A DNA stretch of 39,985 nucleotides from Acidobacteriota bacterium (GTDB lineage: Bacteria > Acidobacteriota > Vicinamibacteria > Fen-336): the NCBI GenBank assembly GCA_022340585.1, contig JAJDNS010000122.1, forward strand, positions 1 through 39,985. The letters run 5' to 3'. Position 1 is the stretch's first letter, and each line of letters begins with the position of its first letter. The notes below the pieces were generated by a model that worked only from the letters and a program-made list of their open reading frames with translations, was not told the origin of the DNA and made no database searches. Positions 1 to 7,613 of this stretch are shown here, piece by piece. A program made the translations under genes and the position numbers.

Positions 1-436
1 CAACGACTTCGAGCACGAGCTGAAGGTCTTCGCCAGCTACCAGTTCCCCCGCATCGACCTCAACATCAACGCCAGCTACCTGCTCCTCGGGGGACGGCCC
101 TACACGCCCTACCAGCAGTACTCCTTCGACGAGATCGGGTATCCCTACTCCTCGGGTCGCCGGATCTTCCTCGAGCCCCGGGGGAGCAACCGCCGCGACA
201 TGCGCCACATCGTGAGCGCGCGCGTGGAGAAGCACTTCACCGTCGGGGCGAGCCGCAACCGGTTCTCGCTGTTCATGGACGTCTTCAACCTGTTCAACGA
301 CGACACCGTCAGCTTCATCCAGAACCGCGTGCCCAGCCAGAGCTACGCCGGCATCGACGAGCCCGTAGAGTACGGGGCTCCTACTGGCCTGGTGTCGCCG
401 CGGCAGCTCACCTTCGGAGCGCGCTGGTCGTTCTGA
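1..436 (+). CDS. TonB-dependent receptor-like outer-membrane protein, C-terminal end (partial)
   Basis: The reading frame is open from base 2 to the TGA at 434-436, so only the last 144 residues are present. They show alternating aromatic/polar strands typical of the barrel end of large TonB-dependent receptors, including the RMRHIVSAR-type strand region, the family-typical VFNLFND turn, and a terminal strand ending in RWSF, whose C-terminal Phe is the usual outer-membrane insertion (BAM) signal. Such receptors import siderophores, cobalamin or glycans. The N-terminal plug and any carboxypeptidase-regulatory-like domain lie outside the window, so the substrate cannot be guessed. A perfect 12-bp hairpin follows 25 bp downstream, so the gene probably ends its transcript. 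An OmpA-type barrel is less likely because of the long loops and the FNLFN turn. Confidence 0.75.
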   Translation, partial: NDFEHELKVFASYQFPRIDLNINASYLLLGGRPYTPYQQYSFDEIGYPYSSGRRIFLEPRGSNRRDMRHIVSARVEKHFTVGASRNRFSLFMDVFNLFNDDTVSFIQNRVPSQSYAGIDEPVEYGAPTGLVSPRQLTFGARWSF

Positions 437-460
437 TCCTCCGCCCGTCGGAGACGCACC

Positions 461-490
461 ACGCCCCGGGGGCCCGCCCCCGGGGCGTTT
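461..490 (+). terminator. Strong hairpin, probable terminator of the receptor gene
   Basis: Bases 461-472 (ACGCCCCGGGGG) and 477-488 are perfect reverse complements, giving a 12-bp GC stem with a 4-base loop, followed by only a short T stretch (488-490). The position 25 bp after a stop codon and before the next gene fits an intrinsic terminator, although the U-tract is weak. Confidence 0.6.
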
Positions 491-514
491 CACTGGCCTG
501 ATACGCTGGAGGCC

Positions 515-1435
515 ATGTCCCGGCGCGCCACTGCCCTCGGGGTCCTCGTGGTCGTCGCCGCGGGGGCCGCGGCGTGGGTGGCCCTGCGGCGCGGCCCCGG
601 GCTCCCGCCCCGCCTCGGCGGGGGGCTCGTCTTCGTGAGCGATCGGGACGGGATCCCGGCGCTCTACTGGCGGCGGCTTCCCCGAGACCGGGAGCGTCGC
701 CTCACCTTTGGCAGCGAGGCGGTGGGAGAGCCCGCGGTGTCTCCCGACGGGACCCGGGTCGCCTTCTCCATGGACGGTGGCCTGGGCCTCGTGGCGGTGG
801 CGACGGGAGAGACCGACATCCTCACGCTGGGAGTGGACTGGAAGGACGCATCCCCGGCGTGGCTGCCGGACGGCCGGAGACTCGTCGTCTCCGCGCAACG
901 CCCGGGAGAGCCGGCGCGGCTGCACCTCATCGAGCCGGGGGCGGACGGCGCGGTGGGGCGGCACCCGCTCACCCAGCCCCGCCGCGACGACGACACCACC
1001 CCGGCGCCGAGCCCCGACGGCACCGGCGTGGTCTTCGTGCGCGAGGGGCACCTGTTCCGGGTGGATCTCGCCGACGGGCGGACCCGGCGGCTGACCGGCG
1101 GCTTCCGGAACGAGCGCTCGCCCCGCTTCCTCCCCGACGGCCGCCTGGTCTGCGCCTGGAGCGAGGGGAAGCGCCACGGCATCGACGTGCTCGACGCCGA
1201 TGGCGGGCGTCAGACGCTCGTGGAGGGGTCGATCGTCTACCGCACCCTCGCGCCGTCGCCGGACGGGAGGTTCCTCGCCGTGACCTTCAACCACGACAAC
1301 CGACTCCATCCCCTGAGGACCTTCCTGCCCTGGCAGACCGAGGAGGTGCGCCTCGTCGGGATGGACGGGCGCGAGCTGGCCACGCTGGAGAGCTCTCTCT
1401 GGCACACGAGCCACTCCCCGGACTGGGGCCCCTGA
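515..1435 (+). CDS. Membrane-anchored PD40/TolB-like beta-propeller protein
   Basis: This 306-residue protein begins with a short basic segment and one hydrophobic helix (about residues 6-24), so it is probably anchored in the inner membrane with the rest in the periplasm. The remainder has at least five WD40-like (PD40) blades, seen as repeated S/L-PDG-x-R/F motifs: SPDGTRVAFS, LPDGRRLVVS, SPDGTGVVFV, LPDGRLVCAW and SPDGRFLAVT. TolB, DPP4-like peptidases and many secreted sensors use this fold for protein binding. No peptidase domain follows the propeller, so an enzymatic role is unlikely. GGAGG lies only 2 nt before the ATG, and a TACGCT hexamer at 502-507 lies 7 nt before it. The partner is unknown. 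Confidence 0.75.
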   Translation: MSRRATALGVLVVVAAGAAAWVALRRGPGLPPRLGGGLVFVSDRDGIPALYWRRLPRDRERRLTFGSEAVGEPAVSPDGTRVAFSMDGGLGLVAVATGETDILTLGVDWKDASPAWLPDGRRLVVSAQRPGEPARLHLIEPGADGAVGRHPLTQPRRDDDTTPAPSPDGTGVVFVREGHLFRVDLADGRTRRLTGGFRNERSPRFLPDGRLVCAWSEGKRHGIDVLDADGGRQTLVEGSIVYRTLAPSPDGRFLAVTFNHDNRLHPLRTFLPWQTEEVRLVGMDGRELATLESSLWHTSHSPDWGP

Positions 1436-1480
1436 GGAGACCCGGCTGGGGTATGATTTTCCTTCGGGGAGGACACGCAC

Positions 1481-1648
1481 ATGGCCGTCTGTCCCGAGTG
1501 TGAAGCCCACGTGGAGATGGACGAGTTCGACGTCGACAAGGGGGAGATCATCAGCTGCCCGGAATGCGGTGTCGAGCTGGAGGTGGTGGGCATGGGACCC
1601 CTGGAGCTGGCCCTGGCCCCGCAGGACGAGGAGGAGTGGCAGGAGTGA
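1481..1648 (+). CDS. lysW: LysW-like small zinc-ribbon amino-group carrier protein
   Basis: This 55-residue acidic protein has two CPEC motifs (Cys4/Cys7 and Cys26/Cys29), which form the zinc ribbon of LysW. The ELEVVG stretch after the second CPEC is typical of the family, and the acidic tail ends EEEWQE. In LysW the C-terminal Glu of an EDWGE tail is charged with 2-aminoadipate or glutamate, which protects the amino group during lysine or arginine/ornithine synthesis. Here the tail keeps Trp and the terminal Glu, so charging is possible. No lysX/argX ligase or lysZ kinase is in the window. The stop overlaps the larE start (GTGA). GGAGGA lies upstream, and a TATGAT hexamer at 1452-1457 could be a -10. 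The match to LysW is strong; its acceptor role here is inferred. Confidence 0.75.
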   Translation: MAVCPECEAHVEMDEFDVDKGEIISCPECGVELEVVGMGPLELALAPQDEEEWQE

Positions 1649-2478
1649 GGGTGCCATCGGCGAAGCAGGCCGGGCTCGAGCGGATCCTGCGGGAGATGGG
1701 CTCGGTGCTGGTCGCCTACTCCGGGGGAGTCGACAGTGCCTACCTGGCGGTGGTGGCCCACCGAGTGCTCGGGTCTCGTGCGCTCGCGGTGACCGCGGAC
1801 TCGGAGTCGCTCGCCGCCGCCCAGCGTGAGCAGGCTCTCGACGTGGCCCGCCGCTTCGGCTTTGCCCACCGGATGGTCCGGACCCGGGAGATCGACGACC
1901 CGCGCTACGCGCGCAACGCCGAGGACCGCTGCTACCACTGCAAGAGCGAGCTGTTCCGTCGTCTGCTCCCGCTGGCCGAGAAGGAAGGGCTGTCCCACGT
2001 CGCCTACGGGCTGATCGTCGACGACCTCTCCGACTACCGCCCGGGACACCGGGCCGCCGACGAGGCGGGGGTGCGGGCGCCCCTGGCCGAGGCGGGCCTC
2101 GGCAAGGAGGACATCCGGGCCCTCTCCCGCGAGCTCGATCTGCCCACCTGGGACCTGCCCGCGTCGCCCTGCCTGTCCTCCCGCGTGCCCTACGGCACCG
2201 CGGTGACGCACGAGGCCCTGCGTCGCATCGATCGGGCCGAGGCCGGGCTCCGGGAGCTCGGCTTCCGGGAGCTGAGGGTGCGTCACCTCGGAGACAGCGC
2301 TCGCGTCGAGATCGCTCGCGACGAGATGTCCCGGCTCGGGGCTCCCGAGGTCCGCGAGGCGGCCCTGGCCGCGGTCCGGGCCGCCGGGTACGCCGAGGTC
2401 CGCATCGACCCGGAGGGATACCGGCGGGGTCGCCTGAACGAGGCCCTGCGAGTCGTCCAGGTGGTGGGCGAACCCTGA
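1645..2478 (+). CDS. larE: ATP-dependent sacrificial sulfur transferase LarE
   Basis: With a GTG start at 1645, overlapping the lysW stop by 4 bases, the protein has 277 residues, the usual LarE length. The PP-loop motif SGGVDS (residues 26-31) adenylates the substrate carboxylate. Three conserved cysteines are visible: Cys96 and Cys99 in CYHCK, and Cys176 in SPCLSSR. In Lactobacillus LarE the last one gives up its own sulfur; in LarE proteins with all three Cys, a [4Fe-4S] cluster can instead carry the extra sulfide, so this one may be of the catalytic cluster type. LarE works with LarB and LarC to make the nickel-pincer cofactor of lactate racemase and related enzymes. larB and larC are not in this window. 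The GTG at 1651 is a possible alternative start. Confidence 0.85.
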   Translation: MRVPSAKQAGLERILREMGSVLVAYSGGVDSAYLAVVAHRVLGSRALAVTADSESLAAAQREQALDVARRFGFAHRMVRTREIDDPRYARNAEDRCYHCKSELFRRLLPLAEKEGLSHVAYGLIVDDLSDYRPGHRAADEAGVRAPLAEAGLGKEDIRALSRELDLPTWDLPASPCLSSRVPYGTAVTHEALRRIDRAEAGLRELGFRELRVRHLGDSARVEIARDEMSRLGAPEVREAALAAVRAAGYAEVRIDPEGYRRGRLNEALRVVQVVGEP

Positions 2479-2528
2479 CCGGTATATCATCAAGGCGCGG
2501 CGCTTGAAGGCGCGCACGGGAGGCACTC

Positions 2529-2696
2529 ATGTTCGGTCTCGGGCTGCCCGAGATGCTCCTCATTCTTCTGATCCTCATCCTGATCTTCGGGGCCAGCCGC
2601 CTGCCCGAGCTCGGCCGCGGTGTTGGCGAGGGCATTCGCAACTTCAAGCGCTCGCTCCGCGACGAGCCGTCCGACGACGAGAAGAGGCGGGCGTGA
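2529..2696 (+). CDS. tatA: TatA/TatE-family twin-arginine translocase subunit, short
   Basis: This 55-residue protein has the whole TatA plan. A short N-terminal part with Glu8 precedes one hydrophobic helix (about residues 8-20). Then come the conserved Phe-Gly hinge (residues 20-21) and the LPELGRGVGEGIRNFK amphipathic helix (about 26-42), with a charged tail at the end. TatA oligomerises to let folded twin-arginine proteins cross the inner membrane with TatC. It is shorter than most TatA proteins because the tail is only about 13 residues. A clear GGGAGG sits 6-11 nt before the ATG. No tatC is in the window. TatB is less likely given the short tail. Confidence 0.85.
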   Translation: MFGLGLPEMLLILLILILIFGASRLPELGRGVGEGIRNFKRSLRDEPSDDEKRRA

Positions 2697-2778
2697 CGGC
2701 GTCGCCGTCCGCGCCGCGCAGGCACCAGCCGGGCACCGTTCCCGTCCAGGGGAAGACGCCCGATAGAGGGAGTCACAC

Positions 2779-3330
2779 ATGAAACACTCGGCCATCATCT
2801 TCGTGCTGGCGGCTTCGGTCGGCTTCGTGGCGTGCGGGAAGAAGACACCCCCGCCCGCGCCGCCCCCGCCCCCGCCCGTCGCCCCGGAGGCGCCCCCGCC
2901 GGCGCCCCCGCCCAAGCCCGAGGTGACGCCCCAGGTCGACGAGTACGCTCGGCTCAAGGCCATGTCCGCGGACGAGATCGATCGCATGGGCCTTCTCCAG
3001 GACATCTACTTCGACTACGACAAGTCGGACATCCGCGAGGGCGACCGGGCCAACCTGTCGAAGAACGCCGAGACCCTCAAGAAGTATGACTTCCTGAAGG
3101 TGACGGTCGAGGGCCACTGCGACGAGCGGGGCACCGTCGAGTACAACCTCGCCCTGGGCGAGCGCCGGGCCCGGGCCGCCTACGACTACCTGGTCTCCCT
3201 CGGTGTCCCCGCGGAGAGGCTGCGCACGGTGTCGTACGGCAAGGAGGTCCCGGTCTGCATGGAGTCCAACGAGGCGTGCTGGCAGCAGAACCGCCGCGCG
3301 CACCTCACGGTCTCCGGGAAGACGCAGTAG
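2779..3330 (+). CDS. pal: Peptidoglycan-associated lipoprotein Pal
   Basis: The 183-residue protein starts with a lipoprotein signal ending FVAC at Cys19. Phe at -3 is unusual, but the rest of the lipobox is fine. A long proline/alanine linker follows (about residues 25-50). The C-terminal OmpA-like domain (about 75-180) contains the DYDKSDIR strand, the VEGHCDERGT motif and the NLALGERRA helix that bind meso-diaminopimelate in peptidoglycan. Pal tethers the outer membrane to the wall and works with TolB and TolA. Two extra Cys in the VCMESNEACW stretch near the end are common in Pal of many phyla. GAGGGAG precedes the ATG. No tolQRAB genes are present, although the PD40 gene upstream has a TolB-like propeller. 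Confidence 0.88.
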   Translation: MKHSAIIFVLAASVGFVACGKKTPPPAPPPPPPVAPEAPPPAPPPKPEVTPQVDEYARLKAMSADEIDRMGLLQDIYFDYDKSDIREGDRANLSKNAETLKKYDFLKVTVEGHCDERGTVEYNLALGERRARAAYDYLVSLGVPAERLRTVSYGKEVPVCMESNEACWQQNRRAHLTVSGKTQ

Positions 3331-3360
3331 CCACTCCGGGTCGTTCGACCTGCTGAAAGC

Positions 3361-3387
3361 GGGGGCGCCGCGCCCTGCGGCGTCCCC
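3361..3387 (+). terminator. Hairpin after pal, candidate terminator
   Basis: Bases 3361-3371 pair with 3377-3387 over 11 positions (one G-T pair) around a GCCCT loop. It begins 30 bp after the pal stop. There is no T-run after it, only GCATTT, so it is a likely but not certain terminator. Confidence 0.45.
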
Positions 3388-3431
3388 GCATTTGACACTT
3401 CCGCCGCCGCGGAGCGGCGGCAGGAGTTCAT

Positions 3432-3460
3432 TTGACACCCCTCCTCCTTTGCCGTGTAAT
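3432..3460 (+). promoter_or_regulatory. Sigma-70 type promoter for the Ser/Thr kinase gene
   Basis: A perfect -35 TTGACA (3432-3437), a 17-bp spacer and a -10 TGTAAT (3455-3460, five of six consensus bases) lie 38 bp upstream of the kinase ATG. The stretch is AT-richer than its surroundings. The 10-mer CATTTGACAC occurs twice, at 3389-3398 and 3429-3438, exactly 40 bp apart; only the second copy has a matching -10. A GGAGGGG at 3470-3476 is rather far (22 nt) from the ATG to act as ribosome site. A GC-rich hairpin (3401-3407/3414-3420) sits between the two 10-mers. Confidence 0.65.
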
Positions 3461-3498
3461 TCTTTGCCCGGAGGGGACTTGTCTGTCCACGTGCGCCG

Positions 3499-5811
3499 AT
3501 GAGTGAGCCGTCCGACCCGAACCAGGCCCGTCCGCGCGAGCTCACTGGGCAGGTCGGCAAGTACGAGATCACGCGCCCGATCGGGAAGGGCGCCATGGGC
3601 CAGATCTTCCTGGCTCGCGACACCGTCCTCGAGCGCGACGTGGCCCTCAAGGTCATGTCTCCCCAGATCGTGGACGACCCCGAGCTCAAGGCCCGCTTCG
3701 AGCGCGAGGCGAAGGCCATCGCGAAGATGACGCACCCCAACGTGGTCATGGTCTTCGACCTGGGCAACCTCGACGACGGGTCGCCCTACATCGCGATGGA
3801 GCTCCTCAAGGGGCAGGACCTCCAGAGGGCCATGCGCCGGCCACCGCCGATGACGCTCGAGCGCAAGGTGGCCATCATCGTTCAGGTGCTGGCCGGGCTG
3901 GCCCACGCCCACGAGCAGGGGATCATCCACCGCGACATCAAGCCCGCGAACATCTTCGTCGTCACCGACGACTCGGTGAAGATCACGGATTTCGGGGTGG
4001 CGCACCTCACGACCTCGTCCATGACCGGCACCGGCAGCGTGGTGGGGACCGCGGACTACATGTCCCCGGAGCAGGTGAAGGGTGACAGGATCGACGGGAG
4101 GAGCGACCTCTTCAGCGTCGGCTGCATGCTGTTCGAGCTCGTCACCGGTCGACGCCCCTTCCACTCCGACAACCTCATGGCGATCTTCTACAAGATCACC
4201 CACGAGAGGCCGAACTTCGATCTCCTTCCCGCCGGGGTCGAGTACGACGCCCTCCTGCCCATCCTGAAGAAGGCCCTCGCCCGGGACATCGACGAGCGCT
4301 ACCAGACCGCGGCCGCGTTCGCGGTGGACCTGCGCGACTGGCTCCGGGCCCACGCCACCACGGCCTCGTCCCAGAACGTCCTCGAGGCACTGCTCGATCT
4401 CGAGGCACCCCCCCACTCACCCCAGCCTCTCACCCAGACTCCGGGGCGGACGGTCGTCCCGGGGGAGGGCAGCGGGGCGCGCGCCACGGTCGCCCTCGAT
4501 GCCGAGAGCCGACCGCCCGCTCCACGGCCCGGCAGCGGACGGGTCGGCCCGCCACCGGTGAAACAGCTCCGTCCGAGGCGCATCCAGCGCCGCAACCCGC
4601 TGCCCTGGATCGCCCTGGCCGCGGCCGCCACCGCCACCGTGGCCGGCCTGGGCTACGTCGCCTGGCGCGCCCGATCCACCCCATCGGCGTCGCCCCCAGT
4701 GACCCTGGCCGCCTCGCCCACGGCCACCCCGGCGCCGCCGCCGACCCCGGCTCCCACTCCGGCCACCCCGGTCCCGACGGCCGCTCCCCAGCCCACCTTC
4801 GCGGAGACCGGGGGCGTGGCCGCGGAATCGGTGCGGCGGGCGGATGACGCCTTCAAGGCCGGTCGGTACGGCCAGGCCGTCGAGAGCGCCCAACGAGCGC
4901 TGCGCGAGGACCCGTCGAACACCAGCGCCCAGCAGATCCTCGACAACGCCCTGAATGGCCAGAAGGCGGCGACACGCCTCCAGGCCGGGGAGGCCGCCCT
5001 CGCCGGTGGCGACCTCCCGGCCGCGGAGCGCGAAGCGGCCGCCGCCCGGTCCCTCGCGCCCTGGGACCAGGCCGCCGTCGATCTCAGTCGACGTGTCGAC
5101 CGTGCGAAGGTCGCCGCGGAGCAGAAGGCGGCGGCGGATGCGGCGGCCGAGCGGCAGCGGGACACGCGCCGGGTCGGCCAGCTGATCGAGGAGGGCACGA
5201 ACGCCCTGGCCGCCCGGCAGTACGACGCGGCCATCTCCGCCTACGACCGTGCCCTCCGCCTCGACCCGCAGAACCCGGCGGCGGCCACCGGCAAGAGCAA
5301 CGCGGTCGCCGCGAAGACCATGGCCGAGACCGCCGCGAGTCGGGCGCCGGCGCCGCCGCCCGGTCCGCCGACCCGCCGGTTGGTTTCCTCGGGCTCGGTG
5401 GCCCGGAGATCGGTGAGCGACGCGGGAGGCGTCCCGCCCGGGTTCGAGGCCTCCCCCGGGGTGGAGGTGCGGCAGGGGAGTCAAGGCGCGGCGCTCCCGG
5501 GCGACCTCGCGTTCGAGGTCTCGCCCAGCTCTCCGAAGGCCGGCGAGCGCTACAGCGTCGCCGCGTACCTTCGCAACGAGGGCTCGCAGCCCATCCAGCT
5601 GGACACCATGGTCGTCACCACGACCATCGACGGCCGGAAGCAGCAGGGTCGAGTGGCCCCGAGCGCGTCGGTCGTGGCCCCGCACCAGCGCGCCCTCGTG
5701 TTCCAGATCCGCAACGAGGTGTGGAAGCGGAACACGCGGTCGTGGGAGATGGAGATCGTCGTCTTCACGTCCCAGCGCGAGACCTACCGCAACACCCTCA
5801 CCTGGAAGTGA
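3499..5811 (+). CDS. PknB-like Ser/Thr protein kinase with TPRs and an extracytoplasmic C-terminal domain
   Basis: This is a 770-residue bacterial Hanks-type kinase. The kinase domain spans about residues 21-285, with the glycine loop GKGAMG (29-34), ATP lysine Lys51, catalytic loop HRDIKPAN (Asp146), DFG (164-166) and the SPEQ of the P+1 loop, so it should be active. A proline-rich, basic linker leads to one transmembrane helix (about 369-388). Outside the membrane lie a Pro/Ala/Thr-rich stalk, TPR-like repeats (about 440-480 and 555-600) and a final beta-sandwich-like domain of about 105 residues. No PASTA repeats are seen. It has its own strong promoter, and a secreted-protein gene follows closely. 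It may sense envelope ligands through the TPR/beta-sandwich part; the substrate is unknown. A PP2C phosphatase at 31321 could be the antagonist. Confidence 0.9.
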   Translation: MSEPSDPNQARPRELTGQVGKYEITRPIGKGAMGQIFLARDTVLERDVALKVMSPQIVDDPELKARFEREAKAIAKMTHPNVVMVFDLGNLDDGSPYIAMELLKGQDLQRAMRRPPPMTLERKVAIIVQVLAGLAHAHEQGIIHRDIKPANIFVVTDDSVKITDFGVAHLTTSSMTGTGSVVGTADYMSPEQVKGDRIDGRSDLFSVGCMLFELVTGRRPFHSDNLMAIFYKITHERPNFDLLPAGVEYDALLPILKKALARDIDERYQTAAAFAVDLRDWLRAHATTASSQNVLEALLDLEAPPHSPQPLTQTPGRTVVPGEGSGARATVALDAESRPPAPRPGSGRVGPPPVKQLRPRRIQRRNPLPWIALAAAATATVAGLGYVAWRARSTPSASPPVTLAASPTATPAPPPTPAPTPATPVPTAAPQPTFAETGGVAAESVRRADDAFKAGRYGQAVESAQRALREDPSNTSAQQILDNALNGQKAATRLQAGEAALAGGDLPAAEREAAAARSLAPWDQAAVDLSRRVDRAKVAAEQKAAADAAAERQRDTRRVGQLIEEGTNALAARQYDAAISAYDRALRLDPQNPAAATGKSNAVAAKTMAETAASRAPAPPPGPPTRRLVSSGSVARRSVSDAGGVPPGFEASPGVEVRQGSQGAALPGDLAFEVSPSSPKAGERYSVAAYLRNEGSQPIQLDTMVVTTTIDGRKQQGRVAPSASVVAPHQRALVFQIRNEVWKRNTRSWEMEIVVFTSQRETYRNTLTWK

Positions 5812-5861
5812 GGGGACCCCTCCGGTAAGATCGGGGGGTGGCTGGCTGGCGGTCGGGTTCG

Positions 5862-6368
5862 ATGAAGAGGGCGTGCCGAGCTCCGGCGCTCGTCCTTGCC
5901 CTCGCCCCGGCCCTCTCCTGGGCCGACGCCCCCCCGGCGGTGGACCATCAGCCGGCGCTGTGCACCGTACCGGGCAAGGCCATCTCCCTGTGCGCGGCCA
6001 TCAGCGACGACGGCACCGTGGCCGCCGCGCGCCTCTACTTCCGCCGGGCCGGCGAGAGGTACTACAGCTTCGTCGACATGTCCTTCACCGGCATCAGCTA
6101 CTGCGGCACGCTCCCTCCCCCCCGCAAGAAGAAGACGAAGGCGATCGAGTACTACGTCCAGGCGATCGACGACCAGTACGAGCCGGCACGGACGAGCACC
6201 TTCCGGCTTCCGGTCGAGCCGGAGGGGGTCTGCGAGTTTCCGCCTCTCGAGGAGACACCGGAGCGCGCCGCCGAGATCAAGGTGTTCGCCACCAGCCGCA
6301 AGCAGGGCAAGAAGCTCGACGACGGGTTCCTCAAGAACGGGGTCACGTTCGTCCCGGTGAAGAAGTAG
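5862..6368 (+). CDS. Secreted protein with a beta-sandwich-like domain, function unknown
   Basis: Starting at ATG 5862 the 168-residue protein opens with a clean signal peptide (basic MKRACR, hydrophobic core, cleavage near SWA-DA). A GTG at 5838 is in frame and has a TAAGAT hexamer 6 nt before it, so a longer form is possible. The mature part has a strand-rich region whose pattern (AAISDDGTVAAARLYFR, then YYSFVDM, then IEYYVQAIDD) resembles Ig-like or fibronectin-like domains that follow a response to change of shape or charge in other envelope proteins. Two to four Cys could form disulfides. It lies 50 bp after the kinase gene in the same direction, so a joint envelope-sensing role is plausible but unproven. 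I do not recognise a named family. Confidence 0.6.
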   Translation: MKRACRAPALVLALAPALSWADAPPAVDHQPALCTVPGKAISLCAAISDDGTVAAARLYFRRAGERYYSFVDMSFTGISYCGTLPPPRKKKTKAIEYYVQAIDDQYEPARTSTFRLPVEPEGVCEFPPLEETPERAAEIKVFATSRKQGKKLDDGFLKNGVTFVPVKK

Positions 6369-6410
6369 GACCGGCTCGTCTCCGTCGTCGGGAGGGATCC
6401 GCCGGCGTGG

Positions 6411-7436
6411 CTAGCCGAGGCGGCGGGTCTCCCAGCGGAGGCCCAGGGCCATGATGCGGTCGAGGAGGGGGCCGTAGTCGAGTCCCGCCTTCTCCGCCGA
6501 CTCGGCGAAGTCCTCGCCGTAGGCCAGCTGGGGGTTGGGGTTCGCTTCCATGACGAACACGCGCCCGTCCTCGCGTAGCCGCAAATCGATCCGCGCGTAG
6601 CCCGACAGCGCGAGGTGCCGGTAAACTCGCTTGCAGACGGAAACGATGTGCTTCCGCACGTCGTCGGGGAGGTCCTTGGCCGCCCCGGTCATGATGCGGT
6701 GTCTCTTCTGGTAGGAGAGACTCCACTTGAGGCGCTCGGTGGCGATCTTGTGTGACTCCCCCGGCATGCCGGAGAAATCCAGCTCCCACACCGGCAGCAC
6801 CTGCAGGCGGCGGTTGCCGAGCAGGCCGACGTAGAGCTCCCGACCCTCGATGTACTCCTCGACCAGGGCGTCGGTCTGGAGGCTCTCGTGGACGAACCGG
6901 ACGCGCTCGATCAGACGGTCCTCGTCCTCCACCACCGAGGCCTGGGAGATGCCGAGGGAGGCGTCGAGGGTGAGGGACTTGACGATCAGGGGAAAGCGCA
7001 GGCGCCGCGGTCGTCGGACGCGTCGTCCGCGGGGGAAGACCTCGAACGCGGCCACGCCGATCCGGTGGTAGTGGAGGATCTTCTTGCTGATGCTCTTGTC
7101 CCGGGCGAGCACGAGCCCCCGTGAGTTGCACCCGGTGTAGGGCAGGCGCAGCAGCTCGAGGTAGGCGACCACGTTGTGATCGAAGGAGGCGACGTTGTCG
7201 AAGACCTCCATCAGGTTGAACGCGATCCGGGGCTTGAACTCGTCGATCGCGCGCCGGATGGGGGCGAGCTCAGCGCCGATGCCGAGGGCGCGGACCTCGT
7301 GGCCTTCCTCCCGGAGCGTCTCGATGACGTCGAACTCGGTCTTCCAGGGGGCGTTCACGGTGTCGATGCCCTCGGTGTCGTCCGGGGGCACGAGGTCCTC
7401 GTCGACCAGGGCGAGAACGCGGAGTGGCTTCTTCAT
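6411..7436 (-). CDS. D-Ala-D-Ala ligase-like ATP-grasp enzyme
   Basis: This 341-residue protein has the ATP-grasp order of Ddl-type ligases: an N-terminal domain with LVDEDLVPPDD, a central NLMEVFD... GCNSRGLVLARDKSISKK region, an ATP-binding part (FPLIVKS; ALVEEYIEGRELYVG) and the C-terminal metal-binding RIDLRL...FVMEANPNPQL. It should join a carboxylate to an amine through an acyl-phosphate. No Mur or peptidoglycan genes lie next to it, and the first domain does not look like classical Ddl. A peptide- or amino-acid-ligase role outside the cell wall is therefore as likely. It is transcribed alone, converging on the secreted-protein gene (42-bp gap) and divergent from the J-domain gene. No Shine-Dalgarno is visible. 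Confidence 0.75.
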   Translation of the reverse strand: MKKPLRVLALVDEDLVPPDDTEGIDTVNAPWKTEFDVIETLREEGHEVRALGIGAELAPIRRAIDEFKPRIAFNLMEVFDNVASFDHNVVAYLELLRLPYTGCNSRGLVLARDKSISKKILHYHRIGVAAFEVFPRGRRVRRPRRLRFPLIVKSLTLDASLGISQASVVEDEDRLIERVRFVHESLQTDALVEEYIEGRELYVGLLGNRRLQVLPVWELDFSGMPGESHKIATERLKWSLSYQKRHRIMTGAAKDLPDDVRKHIVSVCKRVYRHLALSGYARIDLRLREDGRVFVMEANPNPQLAYGEDFAESAEKAGLDYGPLLDRIMALGLRWETRRLG

Positions 7437-7574
7437 GGGAACGCAGCGCGGTTCGGAGCGCCCGCAGTGTGGGGGAGTTCCCTCGTCGGGTCAAACCCCC
7501 GGGACTCCTCCCGGGCCGGTGATGACCCCGCGGCGGGGCCGAGGAACCCGTCTCGGGCGCCCCCCGAAAGGCAC

Positions 7575-7604
7575 TTGACACCGCTTCTGACCACAACCTA
7601 TGGT
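7575..7604 (+). promoter_or_regulatory. Promoter of the J-domain gene
   Basis: TTGACA (7575-7580), an 18-bp spacer and TATGGT (7599-7604) form a good sigma-70 pair. The -10 ends 9 nt before the ATG at 7614, so transcription would begin at or within a few bases of the start codon and the mRNA would be almost leaderless. Confidence 0.55.
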
Positions 7605-7613
7605 GTGACCGGG

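Noticed and set aside
7498..7515. CCCGGGA/TCCCGGG hairpin between the ATP-grasp and J-domain genes
   Set aside because: Only 7 bp of GC and 60-100 bp from either gene; such stems are common by chance at this GC content.
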